Assembly: GCA_963716445.1 (NCBI GenBank)
Contig: OY970313.1
Coordinates: 620,001-684,000, forward strand
DNA length: 64,000 nucleotides
Direction of reading: 5' to 3'
DNA from: JAAYBF01 sp963716445
GTDB taxonomy: Bacteria > Actinomycetota > Thermoleophilia > Solirubrobacterales > Thermoleophilaceae
Part shown: positions 49,897 to 59,090 of the stretch, piece after piece
Layout: every line of letters starts with the position of its first letter
How positions within the stretch are numbered: the first letter of the stretch is position 1
Notes under the pieces: generated by a model
Told to the model about the DNA's origin: nothing
Seen by the model: the letters and a program-made list of their open reading frames with translations, nothing else
Databases searched by the model: none
Program-made: the position numbers and the translations under genes

Positions 49897-51335
49897 GAAG
49901 GCGCCGCGGCCGCCAGGGACTGAGCGCCAACCCGGTCCTCGTGGGGGCAGTGACGCTGCTCGTCGTGCTCGTGGCGGTGTTCCTCTCCTACAACGCGAAC
50001 TCGGGGCTGCCGTTCGTCCCGACCTACGAGCTGCGCGCCGAGCTGCCCAACGCCGCCAACCTCGTGCGTGGCAACGAGGTGCGGATCGGCGGCGCGCGCG
50101 TCGGCCTGGTGACCGAGGTCGGAGCGGTTCGGCGCGAGGACGGCAGGGCCGTCGCGGAGATCGAGATGAAGCTCGACGACCAACTCGACCCGCTGCCGAT
50201 CGACTCGACCTTCGTCGTCCGGCCGATCTCGGCGCTCGGCCTGAAGTACGTCGAGCTGAGGCCGGGCACGTCGCGGGCCGGCTACGAGGAGGGAGCCGCC
50301 GTCCCGGTCACCCAGGCGCGCCCCGAGCCGGTCGAGATCGACGAGGTGCTCAACATGTTCGACGCCCGCACGCGGCGCGGGGTGCAGCGCTCGCTGCAGG
50401 GCTTCGGAACCGGTCTCGCCGGCCGCGGGGCGGACCTCAACGAGGCGATCGTCGCCCTGCGGCCGCTCGTCACCGACCTCGAGCCCGTGATGGCGAACCT
50501 CGCCGACCCGCGGACGCGGCTCGACCGGCTGTTCCGCGCGCTCGGCGCGACCGCGGCCGAGGTGGCGCCGGTCGCGGAGACGCAGGCGGCGCTGTTCGCG
50601 AACCTCGACACGACCTTCGCCGCGCTGGCCGGGGTCGCGCGGCCCTTCATCCAGGAGACGATCTCCGAGGCCCCGCCGACCTTCGCCGTCGGCACGACTC
50701 AGTTCCCGCGCCAGCGGCCGTTCGTGCGCAACACCGCGGCGCTGTTCCGCGAGCTGCGGCCCGGCATCCGCACGCTGCCGAGCGCCGCGCCGGTGCTCGC
50801 CGACGCGCTCGAGATCGGGACGCGCACGCTGCCGCGCACGCCGCCGCTGAACCGCCAGCTGGCGAGCGTATTCGACTCGCTCGCCGAGTTCGCCGACGAC
50901 CCGCTCGTGCCGGCCGGCGTCCGTCGCCTGCGCGACACGGCAGCCGTGCTGCGACCGACGATCGCCTTCCTGACCCCCGCCCAGACCGTCTGCAACTACC
51001 CCACGCTGTGGTTCCGCAACATCTCGAGCCTGCTCTCCGAGGGCGACGCGAACGGCACCTGGCAGCGCTTCATCATCGTCGCCACGCCGCTGGGCCCGAA
51101 CAACGAGGGCGGCCCCTCGAGCGCGCCCGCCAACGGCCCCGGCGTCGACAACCACCTGCACTCCAACCCGTACCCGAACACCGCGGCGCCCGGCCAGCCG
51201 CGCGAGTGCGAGAGCGGCAACGAGGACTACCTCGTCGGCAGGACGACGATCGGCAACGTGCCGGGCAACCAGGGCACCCGGACGAGCGGCCAGGGCGACG
51301 CCGCGGCGTCCGGCGGGGGAGGTGGAACGCGATGA
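49893..51335 (+). CDS. MlaD/Mce-family protein, third of six
   Basis: 480 residues. Basic N-terminus MRRRRGRQG, membrane helix about 15-32, MlaD domain about 42-130 (YELRAELPNAANLVRGNEVR, IGGARVGLV). A C-terminal segment FLTPAQTVCNYPTLWFRNIS is characteristic of one Mce subunit type, and a Gly-rich tail follows. ATGA overlaps at both ends. The frame is open far upstream as a shadow of the previous gene; ATG 49893 is the real start. Confidence 0.88.
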   Translation: MRRRRGRQGLSANPVLVGAVTLLVVLVAVFLSYNANSGLPFVPTYELRAELPNAANLVRGNEVRIGGARVGLVTEVGAVRREDGRAVAEIEMKLDDQLDPLPIDSTFVVRPISALGLKYVELRPGTSRAGYEEGAAVPVTQARPEPVEIDEVLNMFDARTRRGVQRSLQGFGTGLAGRGADLNEAIVALRPLVTDLEPVMANLADPRTRLDRLFRALGATAAEVAPVAETQAALFANLDTTFAALAGVARPFIQETISEAPPTFAVGTTQFPRQRPFVRNTAALFRELRPGIRTLPSAAPVLADALEIGTRTLPRTPPLNRQLASVFDSLAEFADDPLVPAGVRRLRDTAAVLRPTIAFLTPAQTVCNYPTLWFRNISSLLSEGDANGTWQRFIIVATPLGPNNEGGPSSAPANGPGVDNHLHSNPYPNTAAPGQPRECESGNEDYLVGRTTIGNVPGNQGTRTSGQGDAAASGGGGGTR

Positions 51336-52774
51336 GCGAGCCGTGGCTGCGCGGAGGCTTGTCCAAGGTGGCCGCCGGCCTGCTGACCGTCGCGCTGATC
51401 GCCGTCGGCGTGCTGATCGCCTTCGGCGGCCTGCCGTTCGGCTCCAAGCACGAGCTCAAGGCCGTGTTCGCGAACACCAGCAACGTCGGCCTGCGCTCGC
51501 CGGTCCGCGTCGCCGGCGTCGACGTCGGGAAGGTCACCAAGGTCGAGCCGGCCGGCGAGGGGTCGACGGCGTCGGTCGTGACGATGGAGCTCGACGACCA
51601 GGCGCTGCCCGTCCACGAGGACGCCCAGCTGAAGATCCGGCCGCGGATCTTCCTCGAGGGCAACTTCTTCGTCGACCTCGAGCCGGGCACGGGCAGCGCC
51701 TCCGAGCTCGACTCCGGCGACACGATCCCCTCGACGCAGACGGCCGCGCCGGTGCAGCTCGACGAGGTGCTCGGCGCGCTCAAGGCGGACACCCGCGCGG
51801 ACCTCCAGACGGTGCTCCAGGGCTACGGCGAGGCGATCTCCGGCGAGCCGCGGCCGGGCGAGGACGCCAGCCAGGACCCCGACGTCCGCGGCAAGACGGC
51901 GGCCGAGGCCGGGAACCGGTCGCTGGAGTACGCGCCGGGCGCCCTGCGCGGCCTCGCGGTGGTCAACCAGGCGCTGCTGGGGACCGAGCCGCGCGACCTC
52001 TCGAAGCTGATCGCCGGTGGGCAGAAGGTCGCCGCGGCGCTCGAGAGTCGCGAGCAGCAGCTCCAGGACCTGATCGTCAACCTCGACATCACGACCGGCG
52101 CGCTCGCCTCGGAGCAGGAGGACCTGCGCGCCACGATCCGCACGCTGCCGCGGCTGCTCGAGGCCGCCAACCCGGCCTTCGACAGCCTCAACCGGGCGTT
52201 CCCGCCGACGCGGGCGTTCGCGCGCGAGATCCTCCCCGGCGTCCGCGAGACGGCGAGCACGATCGACGCCGCCTTCCCGTGGGTGGCTCAGGCGCGCAGG
52301 CTGGTCTCGCCGGCCGAGCTGCAGGGCCTCGCGCGCGATCTGCGCCCGGCGACGCGCGACCTGGCCCGTGCGACCGACGGGACGGTTCGCCTGCTGCCGG
52401 AGGTCGACCTCGTCGACCGCTGCCTGCTCGACGACGTCCTGCCGACCGGCGACGTCGTGATCCAGGACCCGCCGCTGACGACCGGGGTGCCGAACTACAA
52501 GGAGTTCTTCCAGACGCTCGTCGGGCTATCCGGCGAGTCGCAGAACTTCGACGGCAACGGCCCATACACGCGCTTCCAGCCCGGCGGCGGCGCCCAGACC
52601 GTCTCCACCGGCTCGGTGCGCGGCGGAGCGTCGCTGTTCGGCAACGCCGTCGCGCCGCCGCTCGGCAGCCGGCCCGCGCGGCCGGCCAGGCGCCCGCCGT
52701 ACAACCGCCGGGCGGTCTGTCACCGCCAGACGCCGCCCGCCGTCAACTCCGCCAGGACGGGGGGCGGTCCGTGA
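51332..52774 (+). CDS. MlaD/Mce-family protein, fourth of six
   Basis: 480 residues. Membrane helix about 12-31, MlaD domain about 38-125 (HELKAVFANTSNVGLRSPVR, VAGVDVGKVT). Then a helical region with many Ala/Leu/Arg heptads, and a basic C-terminal tail (RPARPARRPPYNRRAVCHRQ). GGAGGTGGAAC precedes the ATG. Overlaps next gene by GTGA. Confidence 0.88.
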   Translation: MSEPWLRGGLSKVAAGLLTVALIAVGVLIAFGGLPFGSKHELKAVFANTSNVGLRSPVRVAGVDVGKVTKVEPAGEGSTASVVTMELDDQALPVHEDAQLKIRPRIFLEGNFFVDLEPGTGSASELDSGDTIPSTQTAAPVQLDEVLGALKADTRADLQTVLQGYGEAISGEPRPGEDASQDPDVRGKTAAEAGNRSLEYAPGALRGLAVVNQALLGTEPRDLSKLIAGGQKVAAALESREQQLQDLIVNLDITTGALASEQEDLRATIRTLPRLLEAANPAFDSLNRAFPPTRAFAREILPGVRETASTIDAAFPWVAQARRLVSPAELQGLARDLRPATRDLARATDGTVRLLPEVDLVDRCLLDDVLPTGDVVIQDPPLTTGVPNYKEFFQTLVGLSGESQNFDGNGPYTRFQPGGGAQTVSTGSVRGGASLFGNAVAPPLGSRPARPARRPPYNRRAVCHRQTPPAVNSARTGGGP

Positions 52775-54096
52775 GCGTCGAGATCCGCAAGCACGCCCGC
52801 ACGTTCGCGGCGATGGTCTTCCTCGTCGTGGTCGCGATCGCGATCGGCGGCTACATCCTGTCCAACCAGCGCTTCCACCTGCCCGCCTGGGTGCCGCTGG
52901 TCGGTACCGACTTCTACACCGTCGAGGCCGAGCTCCAGACGGCGCAGGCGGTCGTGCCCGGCCAAGGGCAGACGGTCAACGTCGCCGGCGTCAAGGTCGG
53001 CGACATCGGCAGCGTCCAGCTCGTCGACGGCCGCGCCGTGGTCGAGATGAAGATCGAGCGCGACCACGCGCCGATCTACCGCGACGCGACGATCCTGCTG
53101 CGGCCGAAGACCGGCCTCAAGGACATGTACCTGAGCCTCGATCCGGGCACCGCGGCCGCCGGCGAGGTACCGGAGGGCGGGCGCGTGTCGGTGTCCAACA
53201 CGCTGCCCGACGTCAACTTCGACGAGCTGCTCGCGTCGCTCGACGCCGACACGCGCGACTACCTGCGCATCCTGCTCAACTCGGGCGCCGAGGCGCTCTC
53301 CGGAGACGGCCCCGTCCAGCTACGCCAGACGCTCAAGCGGTTCGAGCCGACGACGCGCGACACCGAGCGGATCACCGCCGGCCTGATCGCGCGCCGGCGC
53401 AACGTCCAGCGCGTCGTCCACAACTTCCAGGAGCTCGCCACCGAGCTCGGCTCGAGCGACAGCGAGCTCGCCGCGTTCGTCGACTCGGCGAACGCCAACT
53501 TCGAGGCGATCGCGCGCCAGGCGACCAGCCTGCGCGAGGCGCTGAGGCTGCTGCCCGGCACGCTCGACCAGACCGCGACGACGCTGCGCGGGGTCGACGC
53601 CCTCGCCGCGAACCTCGGACCGGCGGTCGAGTCGCTGCGCCCCGGGGCGCGCGCGCTCGGGCCGTCGCTGCGCGAGGCGCGCCCGTTCCTGCGCACCACC
53701 ACGCCGGTCATCCGCAACGAGCTGCGGCCGTTCGCTCGCGACGTGCGGCCGACCGTGCGCGACCTGCGCGACGCGGCGTCCGACCTCGCGGTCGTCACGC
53801 CGCGCCTGACCAAGACGGTGCGGGTCGTGAACTCGCTGCTCAACACGCTCGCCTACAACCCGCCCGGTCCCGAGGAGGGCTACCTGTTCTGGGGCGCCTG
53901 GGCCAATCACATCGGCGCGACGGTCTTCGGGACTCAGGACGCCCACGGCCCGATCCGGCGCGGCCTGGTCCTCGTCTCCTGCGCCGGCCTCGGCGTGCTC
54001 GACCAGATCAAGAACACGACGCCTTCGCTGAACGTCCTGATCGAGCTGCTCAACGCCCCCCGCCAGAGCGACGTCTGCCCGGAGGCGGTGCCCTAG
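52771..54096 (+). CDS. MlaD/Mce-family protein, fifth of six
   Basis: 441 residues. N-terminal basic stretch, membrane helix about 12-31, and a MlaD domain whose first strand is FYTVEAELQTAQAVVPGQGQ, then VNVAGVKVGDIG. The end holds EEGYLFWGAWANHIGATVFG and two cysteines. GTG start overlapping the fourth gene by GTGA. The five Mce genes up to here are fully overlapping, so balanced stoichiometry through translational coupling is likely. Confidence 0.88.
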   Translation: MSVEIRKHARTFAAMVFLVVVAIAIGGYILSNQRFHLPAWVPLVGTDFYTVEAELQTAQAVVPGQGQTVNVAGVKVGDIGSVQLVDGRAVVEMKIERDHAPIYRDATILLRPKTGLKDMYLSLDPGTAAAGEVPEGGRVSVSNTLPDVNFDELLASLDADTRDYLRILLNSGAEALSGDGPVQLRQTLKRFEPTTRDTERITAGLIARRRNVQRVVHNFQELATELGSSDSELAAFVDSANANFEAIARQATSLREALRLLPGTLDQTATTLRGVDALAANLGPAVESLRPGARALGPSLREARPFLRTTTPVIRNELRPFARDVRPTVRDLRDAASDLAVVTPRLTKTVRVVNSLLNTLAYNPPGPEEGYLFWGAWANHIGATVFGTQDAHGPIRRGLVLVSCAGLGVLDQIKNTTPSLNVLIELLNAPRQSDVCPEAVP

Positions 54097-54098
54097 CC

Positions 54099-55598
54099 AT
54101 GGTCAAGCAAGCTCCGAGCTTCGGGCGCGTCTTCGCGATGGTGGCGTTCACCGCGTCCTGCGTGGGCATCCTGCTCTACCTCTGGCTGACCTTCGGCGGC
54201 TCGGTGCCGCTGCGCTCGGAGGGCTACCGGTTCGGCGTCGAGCTCCCCGAGGCCGCCCAGCTCGCCAAGGAGGCCGACGTCCGGATCTCAGGGGTCAACG
54301 TCGGCAAGGTCAAGACGAAGGACGCGAGCCCGCGCTCCGGGGTCACCGACGTGACGATCGAGCTCGACGACGAGTTCGCCCCGATCCCCGTCGACACGAG
54401 GGCGACGCTGCGCCAGAAGACGCTGCTCGGCGAGACCTACGTCGAGCTGACGCTGGGCGACCGCGGGCGCGACCTGGCCGACGGCGGCACGCTCGGACCG
54501 GGCCAGGTCTCGCCGACGGTCGAGCTCGACGAGATCTTCCGCGCGCTCGACCCGAGGACGCGGGCGGCCTTCAGCGACTGGATGGACGCCCAGGGTCGCG
54601 CCGTCGGCGACCGCGGCCAAGCGCTCAACGTGGCGCTCGCCAACCTGACGCCGTTCGCGCAGGACAGCGAGGACGTGATCCGCGTCCTGAGGCGCCAGGA
54701 CGCCGCGACGCGCAGCCTGGTTCGCGACACCGGCGCGGTCTTCGAGGCGCTCAGCGAGCGCCGCGGCCAGCTGCGCGGCCTGATCGAGAGCTCGAATCGC
54801 GTCTTCGAGACGACCGCCGCCCGCGACGCGCGGCTCGCCGAGACGTTCGTCGCGCTGCCGACGTTCCTGCGCGAGACCCGCGCGACGACCGTCCGCCTGA
54901 CCGACTTCGCGCGCGACACCAACCCGCTCGTCAGCCAGCTCCGGCCGGCGGCGCGCGAGCTGTCGCCGACGCTGGTCGGCCTGCAGCGGCTGGCGCCCGA
55001 CCTGCGCGGCCTGTTCAGGGACCTCGACCCGCTGATCGACGTGTCGCGACGCGGCCTGCCGGCACTCGAGCGGACGCTCGACGACACGCGGCCGCTGCTC
55101 GCCCGCATCGAGCCGTTCCTGCGCAACGTCCAGCCGATCCTCGGCTATCTCGGCCTCTACCGGCGCGAGATCGCCTCGTTCTTCGCACTCGACGCGGCTG
55201 CGACCCAGGCGACCGACCTGCCGCCCGGAAGCCCGCGGCCGCTGCACTACCTGCGCACGACCAACCCGCTCAACCCGGAGAACCTCGCCGCCTACCCGCG
55301 CCGCCTGCCGAGCAACCGGTCGAATCCCTACGTCGAGCCGGGCGGCCACTCCCAGCTCTCGCGCGGCCTGCCGGTCTTCGGTCGCTATCTCTGCGAGGCG
55401 ACCGGCCCGGCCAGCTTCCTTGGTCCCGCGAGCCCGCTGCTTCCCGCCCCGCTGCGCGCGGTGGTCGAGCAGTTCGGCTTCGCCGGCAGCCAGAGCGGCG
55501 CGGTGCCGGCTCCGCCGTGCCGTGAGCAGGCCCCGCTGGGACGGCTCGTCGGCCAGCCGGGGCGCTATCCCAGCCTGCAACCGATCGCGCCGCCCTAG
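54099..55598 (+). CDS. MlaD/Mce-family protein, sixth of six
   Basis: 499 residues. Membrane helix about 10-31, MlaD domain about 43-130 (YRFGVELPEAAQLAKEADVR, ISGVNVGKVK), long helices, and a C-terminal part rich in Pro with Cys pair (RYLCEATGPA, APPCREQ). It starts 2 bases after the fifth gene. With it the operon has six Mce subunits, the mycobacterial mceA-F number. No convincing lipobox is present in any of the six, unlike mycobacterial MceE. Confidence 0.88.
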   Translation: MVKQAPSFGRVFAMVAFTASCVGILLYLWLTFGGSVPLRSEGYRFGVELPEAAQLAKEADVRISGVNVGKVKTKDASPRSGVTDVTIELDDEFAPIPVDTRATLRQKTLLGETYVELTLGDRGRDLADGGTLGPGQVSPTVELDEIFRALDPRTRAAFSDWMDAQGRAVGDRGQALNVALANLTPFAQDSEDVIRVLRRQDAATRSLVRDTGAVFEALSERRGQLRGLIESSNRVFETTAARDARLAETFVALPTFLRETRATTVRLTDFARDTNPLVSQLRPAARELSPTLVGLQRLAPDLRGLFRDLDPLIDVSRRGLPALERTLDDTRPLLARIEPFLRNVQPILGYLGLYRREIASFFALDAAATQATDLPPGSPRPLHYLRTTNPLNPENLAAYPRRLPSNRSNPYVEPGGHSQLSRGLPVFGRYLCEATGPASFLGPASPLLPAPLRAVVEQFGFAGSQSGAVPAPPCREQAPLGRLVGQPGRYPSLQPIAPP

Positions 55599-55613
55599 CT
55601 TAAGCTGAGGCGC
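55597..55613 (+). promoter_or_regulatory. Internal leaderless promoter of MMPL gene
   Basis: TAAGCT (55601-55606) ends 7 bases before the GTG at 55614 and lies within the perfect palindrome AGCTTAAGCT (55597-55606), which begins in the stop codon of the sixth Mce gene. It would allow MMPL expression apart from the mce genes. No Shine-Dalgarno sequence is seen. Confidence 0.4.
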
Positions 55614-58346
55614 GTGCCGTCGGGCCACATCTTCGAGCGGATCGTGCGGGCGGTCGCGCGTCGTCCGTCGGTACCGCTGGTCGCGGTCGCCGTGCTGGCG
55701 ATCGCCGGCACGCTGCTCGCGCTGCGCCTGGAGCCGAGCACCGGGACGGACACGCTCGTCTCCCGCGGATCCGGCGGCTACGAGGAGACCGAGCGCTTCA
55801 AGCGCGACTTCGGCGACGACGCCGTCGTCGTGCTCGTCAAGGGCGATCTTCAGCGCACGCTGCTGACGAGCGACATCGGCCGCCTGATCCGGCTCGAGGG
55901 ATGCCTGTCGGGCAACGTCCCGGCGAAGGGCCTGCGCGACCTGCCCGCGGCCTGTCGCGAGCTCGCGGAGCTAGAGCCGGCGAAGGTCGTCCTGGGGCCG
56001 GGGACCTTCGTCAACACCTCGGTCGAGGCGATCGGGCAGGGACTCCAGAGCCTGCTCGAGGGGGCTCGGCGACAGGCCAACCGCGCCGACCGGACGGCGC
56101 GCACGCGGGCGCGGAGGCAGGGGCTGGGACCCGAGGAGCAGGCGCGCCTCGCCCAAGAGGCGCGCCGGCGGGTGGCGGCGAGGTCCCAGCAGCAGCTGCT
56201 CGGGCTCGGGCTGCGCTATGGCGTGACGCGCATCCCCAGCGTCGACAGCCCGGAGTTCGTCTCCACGCTCGCCTTCGAGAGCGACGGCAAGACGCCGAAG
56301 GCCCGCTTCTCCTATCTCTTCCCGAGCAGCGACGCGGCGCTGATCCAGATGCGGCTGCGCCCCGACCTCAGCGACGCCGAGCGCAGCCGGACGATCGATC
56401 TCGTGCGCGCGGTCGTGGCCGACGACCGGCTGAAGCCCGAGCAGGGCGCGCGCTACGTCGTCACCGGCGTGCCGGTCGTCGTCGACGGGCTCGGCGACGC
56501 CGTGCGCGACGCGATCCCCTGGCTGCTCGGCGCGGCGGTCCTGATCATGGCGGCGACGCTCGGGCTCGTGTTCAGGACGCGGCTGCGGCTGTTGCCGCTC
56601 GCGCTCGCGCTGGCGGCGTCGGCGATCACCTTCGGAGCGCTGTCGCTCGCCGGCGGCGAGCTGACGATGGCGTCGATCGCCGTGCTGCCCGTGCTGATCG
56701 GGCTCGCGGTCGACTATGCGATCCAGTTCCAGGCCCGCTACGACGAGGCTCGCCGGCGCGGCGAGGGATCTCCAGCCGAGGCCGCCCCCGCGGCGGCGGC
56801 CGCCGGCGGTCCGACGATCGCCACCGCGGGGCTCGCGACGGCGATCGGCTTCCTCGTGCTGCTGACCTCGCCGGTGCCGATGGTGCGCGGCTTCGGGGCG
56901 CTGCTGGTCGTGGGGATCTTCGTCGCGCTCGCCTGTGCGCTGCTCGCCGGTTTCGCGGCGCTCGTGCGCTTCGGCGTCCCGCGGGCTCGTCCCGCCGACG
57001 TGCCGCCGGCGCTGCCGCGCGTCCGCGCGCTCGCGGACCGGCTCGCCGGCGCGCGTGCCGGCAGGGCCGTCTCCCGCCGGCTCCGCGAGCTGCGGCTCGG
57101 CGCGCTCGAGCGTGGCGAGCGGGCGCTCGCGACGGCGATCGCCCGTCCGCGGCGCGTGCTGGCGATCGCCCTCGCGCTGGCCGTCGTCGGCTGGGCGGCC
57201 GACACGCAGTCGACCGTCGTGTCGGACGTCCGCGAGCTCGTGCCCGGAGACCTCCAGGCGCTGCGTGACGTCAACGAGCTCCAGGAGGAGACCGGGGTGT
57301 CCGGTGAGATCGACGTCACCGTGCGCGCGGACGACGTCACCGACCCGGCGGTGATCCGCTGGATGGCCCGCTTCCAGGACGCCGTGCTCGAGGACGCCGG
57401 CTACCGCGACGGCGCTCGCTGCAGCCAGGCCAAGCGACCGCCGGACCTGTGTCCCGCCCTGACGTTGACCGACGTGCTCGCCGCCGCCGACAGCGGCAAC
57501 CCCGGGCAGGCCGCCGCGCTGCTCGATGCGGTTCCCGCGTACCTGTCGCAGGGGGTGGTCACCCCGGACCGCAAGACCGCCAACCTCGCCTTCGGCATCC
57601 GTCTCCAGCCGCTGGACCGCCAGCAGGAGGTCGTCGAGCGGATCGAGCGGCGGCTCGACCCGCCGCCCGGCGTCGAGGCGGCGGTCGTCGGCCTGCCGGT
57701 CCTCGTCGCCGACGCCAACGCCCAGCTCTCCTCGCCGCTGCGGCGGTGGCTGTTGCTGCTCGCCGCCCTGGCGGCGGTGTTCGGCGTCCTGCTCGCGGTC
57801 CGGCGCAGCGCACGCGACGCCGCGATCCCGCTGATCCCGATCGCCCTGGCGACGGGCTGGTCGGGCGGCATCATGTTCCTGCTCGGCCTGCTGCCGGGAC
57901 CGTTCGAGGTCGACCTGAACCCGATGTCGGTCACCCTCGGCGCGCTCGTCATCGCGATCTCCACCGAGTTCAGCGTGCTGCTCTCGGCGCGCTACCGCGA
58001 GGAGCGGGCGTCCGGCGCCGCGCCGGCCCGCGCGCTCGAGGCCACCTACGCCTCGACGGGCGCCGCGGTGCTGGCCTCGGGGGTCACGGCGATCGCCGGA
58101 TTCGCCGCGCTGGCGGCCTCGGACATACGGATGCTGCGCGACTTCGGGATCCTGACGGTCGTGGACCTCAGCGTCTCCCTGCTCGGCGTGATGCTCGTGC
58201 TGCCGGCCGCCCTCGTGTGGGCGGAGCGTCACGGGCCGTTCACGCTGCGCGACGCCGACCCCCGCCGCGCGCTCCGCGCCGCGGGCGCAGTCCGGATGCC
58301 GCGCCCCTCGCTGCGCGCGCTCCGCACGCGGGGCCGGGATGCCTGA
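55614..58346 (+). CDS. MMPL-family RND transporter
   Basis: 910 residues, about twelve membrane helices in two halves with large outer loops (about 45-300 and 545-690). PVLIGLAVDYAIQFQARYDE in the first half and VIAISTEFSVLLSARYREER in the second are the paired proton-relay helices of the family. MMPL proteins export lipids or lipophilic molecules. Placed directly after six Mce genes, it may export or recycle the lipid that the Mce system imports, or act with it. GTG start. A 100-residue basic, Gln/Arg-rich coil (about 140-200) sits in the first loop. Confidence 0.88.
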   Translation: MPSGHIFERIVRAVARRPSVPLVAVAVLAIAGTLLALRLEPSTGTDTLVSRGSGGYEETERFKRDFGDDAVVVLVKGDLQRTLLTSDIGRLIRLEGCLSGNVPAKGLRDLPAACRELAELEPAKVVLGPGTFVNTSVEAIGQGLQSLLEGARRQANRADRTARTRARRQGLGPEEQARLAQEARRRVAARSQQQLLGLGLRYGVTRIPSVDSPEFVSTLAFESDGKTPKARFSYLFPSSDAALIQMRLRPDLSDAERSRTIDLVRAVVADDRLKPEQGARYVVTGVPVVVDGLGDAVRDAIPWLLGAAVLIMAATLGLVFRTRLRLLPLALALAASAITFGALSLAGGELTMASIAVLPVLIGLAVDYAIQFQARYDEARRRGEGSPAEAAPAAAAAGGPTIATAGLATAIGFLVLLTSPVPMVRGFGALLVVGIFVALACALLAGFAALVRFGVPRARPADVPPALPRVRALADRLAGARAGRAVSRRLRELRLGALERGERALATAIARPRRVLAIALALAVVGWAADTQSTVVSDVRELVPGDLQALRDVNELQEETGVSGEIDVTVRADDVTDPAVIRWMARFQDAVLEDAGYRDGARCSQAKRPPDLCPALTLTDVLAAADSGNPGQAAALLDAVPAYLSQGVVTPDRKTANLAFGIRLQPLDRQQEVVERIERRLDPPPGVEAAVVGLPVLVADANAQLSSPLRRWLLLLAALAAVFGVLLAVRRSARDAAIPLIPIALATGWSGGIMFLLGLLPGPFEVDLNPMSVTLGALVIAISTEFSVLLSARYREERASGAAPARALEATYASTGAAVLASGVTAIAGFAALAASDIRMLRDFGILTVVDLSVSLLGVMLVLPAALVWAERHGPFTLRDADPRRALRAAGAVRMPRPSLRALRTRGRDA

Positions 58347-59085
58347 CGATCGCTTCGGCGACCTCGGCGCGGGGCGTCGCAGCGCCGCCGAGCGCTTCGA
58401 GGAGGAGGACCGCCGCAACCCCGAGCCGGACCATCCGCGCCGCAAGCCGGAGGTCCCGCGCCCCGGCAACAAGTACGCCTGGGTCGTCGGGATCGCGATG
58501 GTGATGGGCATCGGCGTGCTGCTGCTGACGACCTCGCTGCCGAACAGCGGCGAGGGCCTGCGCGGCCCGGACGTCGGCAAGGTCGCCCCCGACTTCGCCG
58601 CCCCCTCGGCGACCGGCAACGCCGCCGACGACGCCGACGCCAACGTCCGCCAGCGCACCGGCGGCAGCGCCTCCGCCGGCCGGGTCCCGGCCTGTCAGTT
58701 GATCAGCGAGGAGGTCGTCAACGTCTGCGAGCTGCGCCGCAAACCGCTCGTGATGACCTTCCTGGTGACGCGGGGCGCCGACTGCGAGCCGCAGGTCGAC
58801 CGCGTCGAGCGGATGCGCAGGGAGTTCCCGCAGGTCGAGTTCGCCGCCGTCGTGAGCGGCAACGACCGCGACGAGGTCGAGCAGGTCGTTCGCCGTCGCG
58901 GCTGGCGGCTGCCGGTCGCCGTCGACCACGACGGCGCGGTCGTCAACCTCTACGGCGTCGGCGTCTGCCCGACGACGGTCTTCTCGACGCCCGGCGGCAG
59001 GGTGCGGCGCGTCGAGCTCGGCAACCTGACCGAGGACGAGCTGCGCGGCTACATCAGGGCGCTGCTGAGGCGCTCGGAGGCCTGA
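58339..59085 (+). CDS. Membrane-anchored thioredoxin-fold protein lacking the CxxC pair
   Basis: 248 residues. A hydrophilic charged N-terminus (1-46) is followed by one membrane helix (about 47-67) and a thioredoxin/peroxiredoxin-like domain outside. The strand-loop FLVTRGADCEPQVDRVERMR holds a single Cys (GADC) where TlpA-like proteins have CxxC; a cis-Pro-like VCPTTVFSTPGG follows. Two more cysteines lie just after the anchor (PACQL, NVCEL). It overlaps the MMPL gene. Redox role uncertain. Confidence 0.65.
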   Translation: MPDDRFGDLGAGRRSAAERFEEEDRRNPEPDHPRRKPEVPRPGNKYAWVVGIAMVMGIGVLLLTTSLPNSGEGLRGPDVGKVAPDFAAPSATGNAADDADANVRQRTGGSASAGRVPACQLISEEVVNVCELRRKPLVMTFLVTRGADCEPQVDRVERMRREFPQVEFAAVVSGNDRDEVEQVVRRRGWRLPVAVDHDGAVVNLYGVGVCPTTVFSTPGGRVRRVELGNLTEDELRGYIRALLRRSEA

Positions 59086-59090
59086 GCGCG

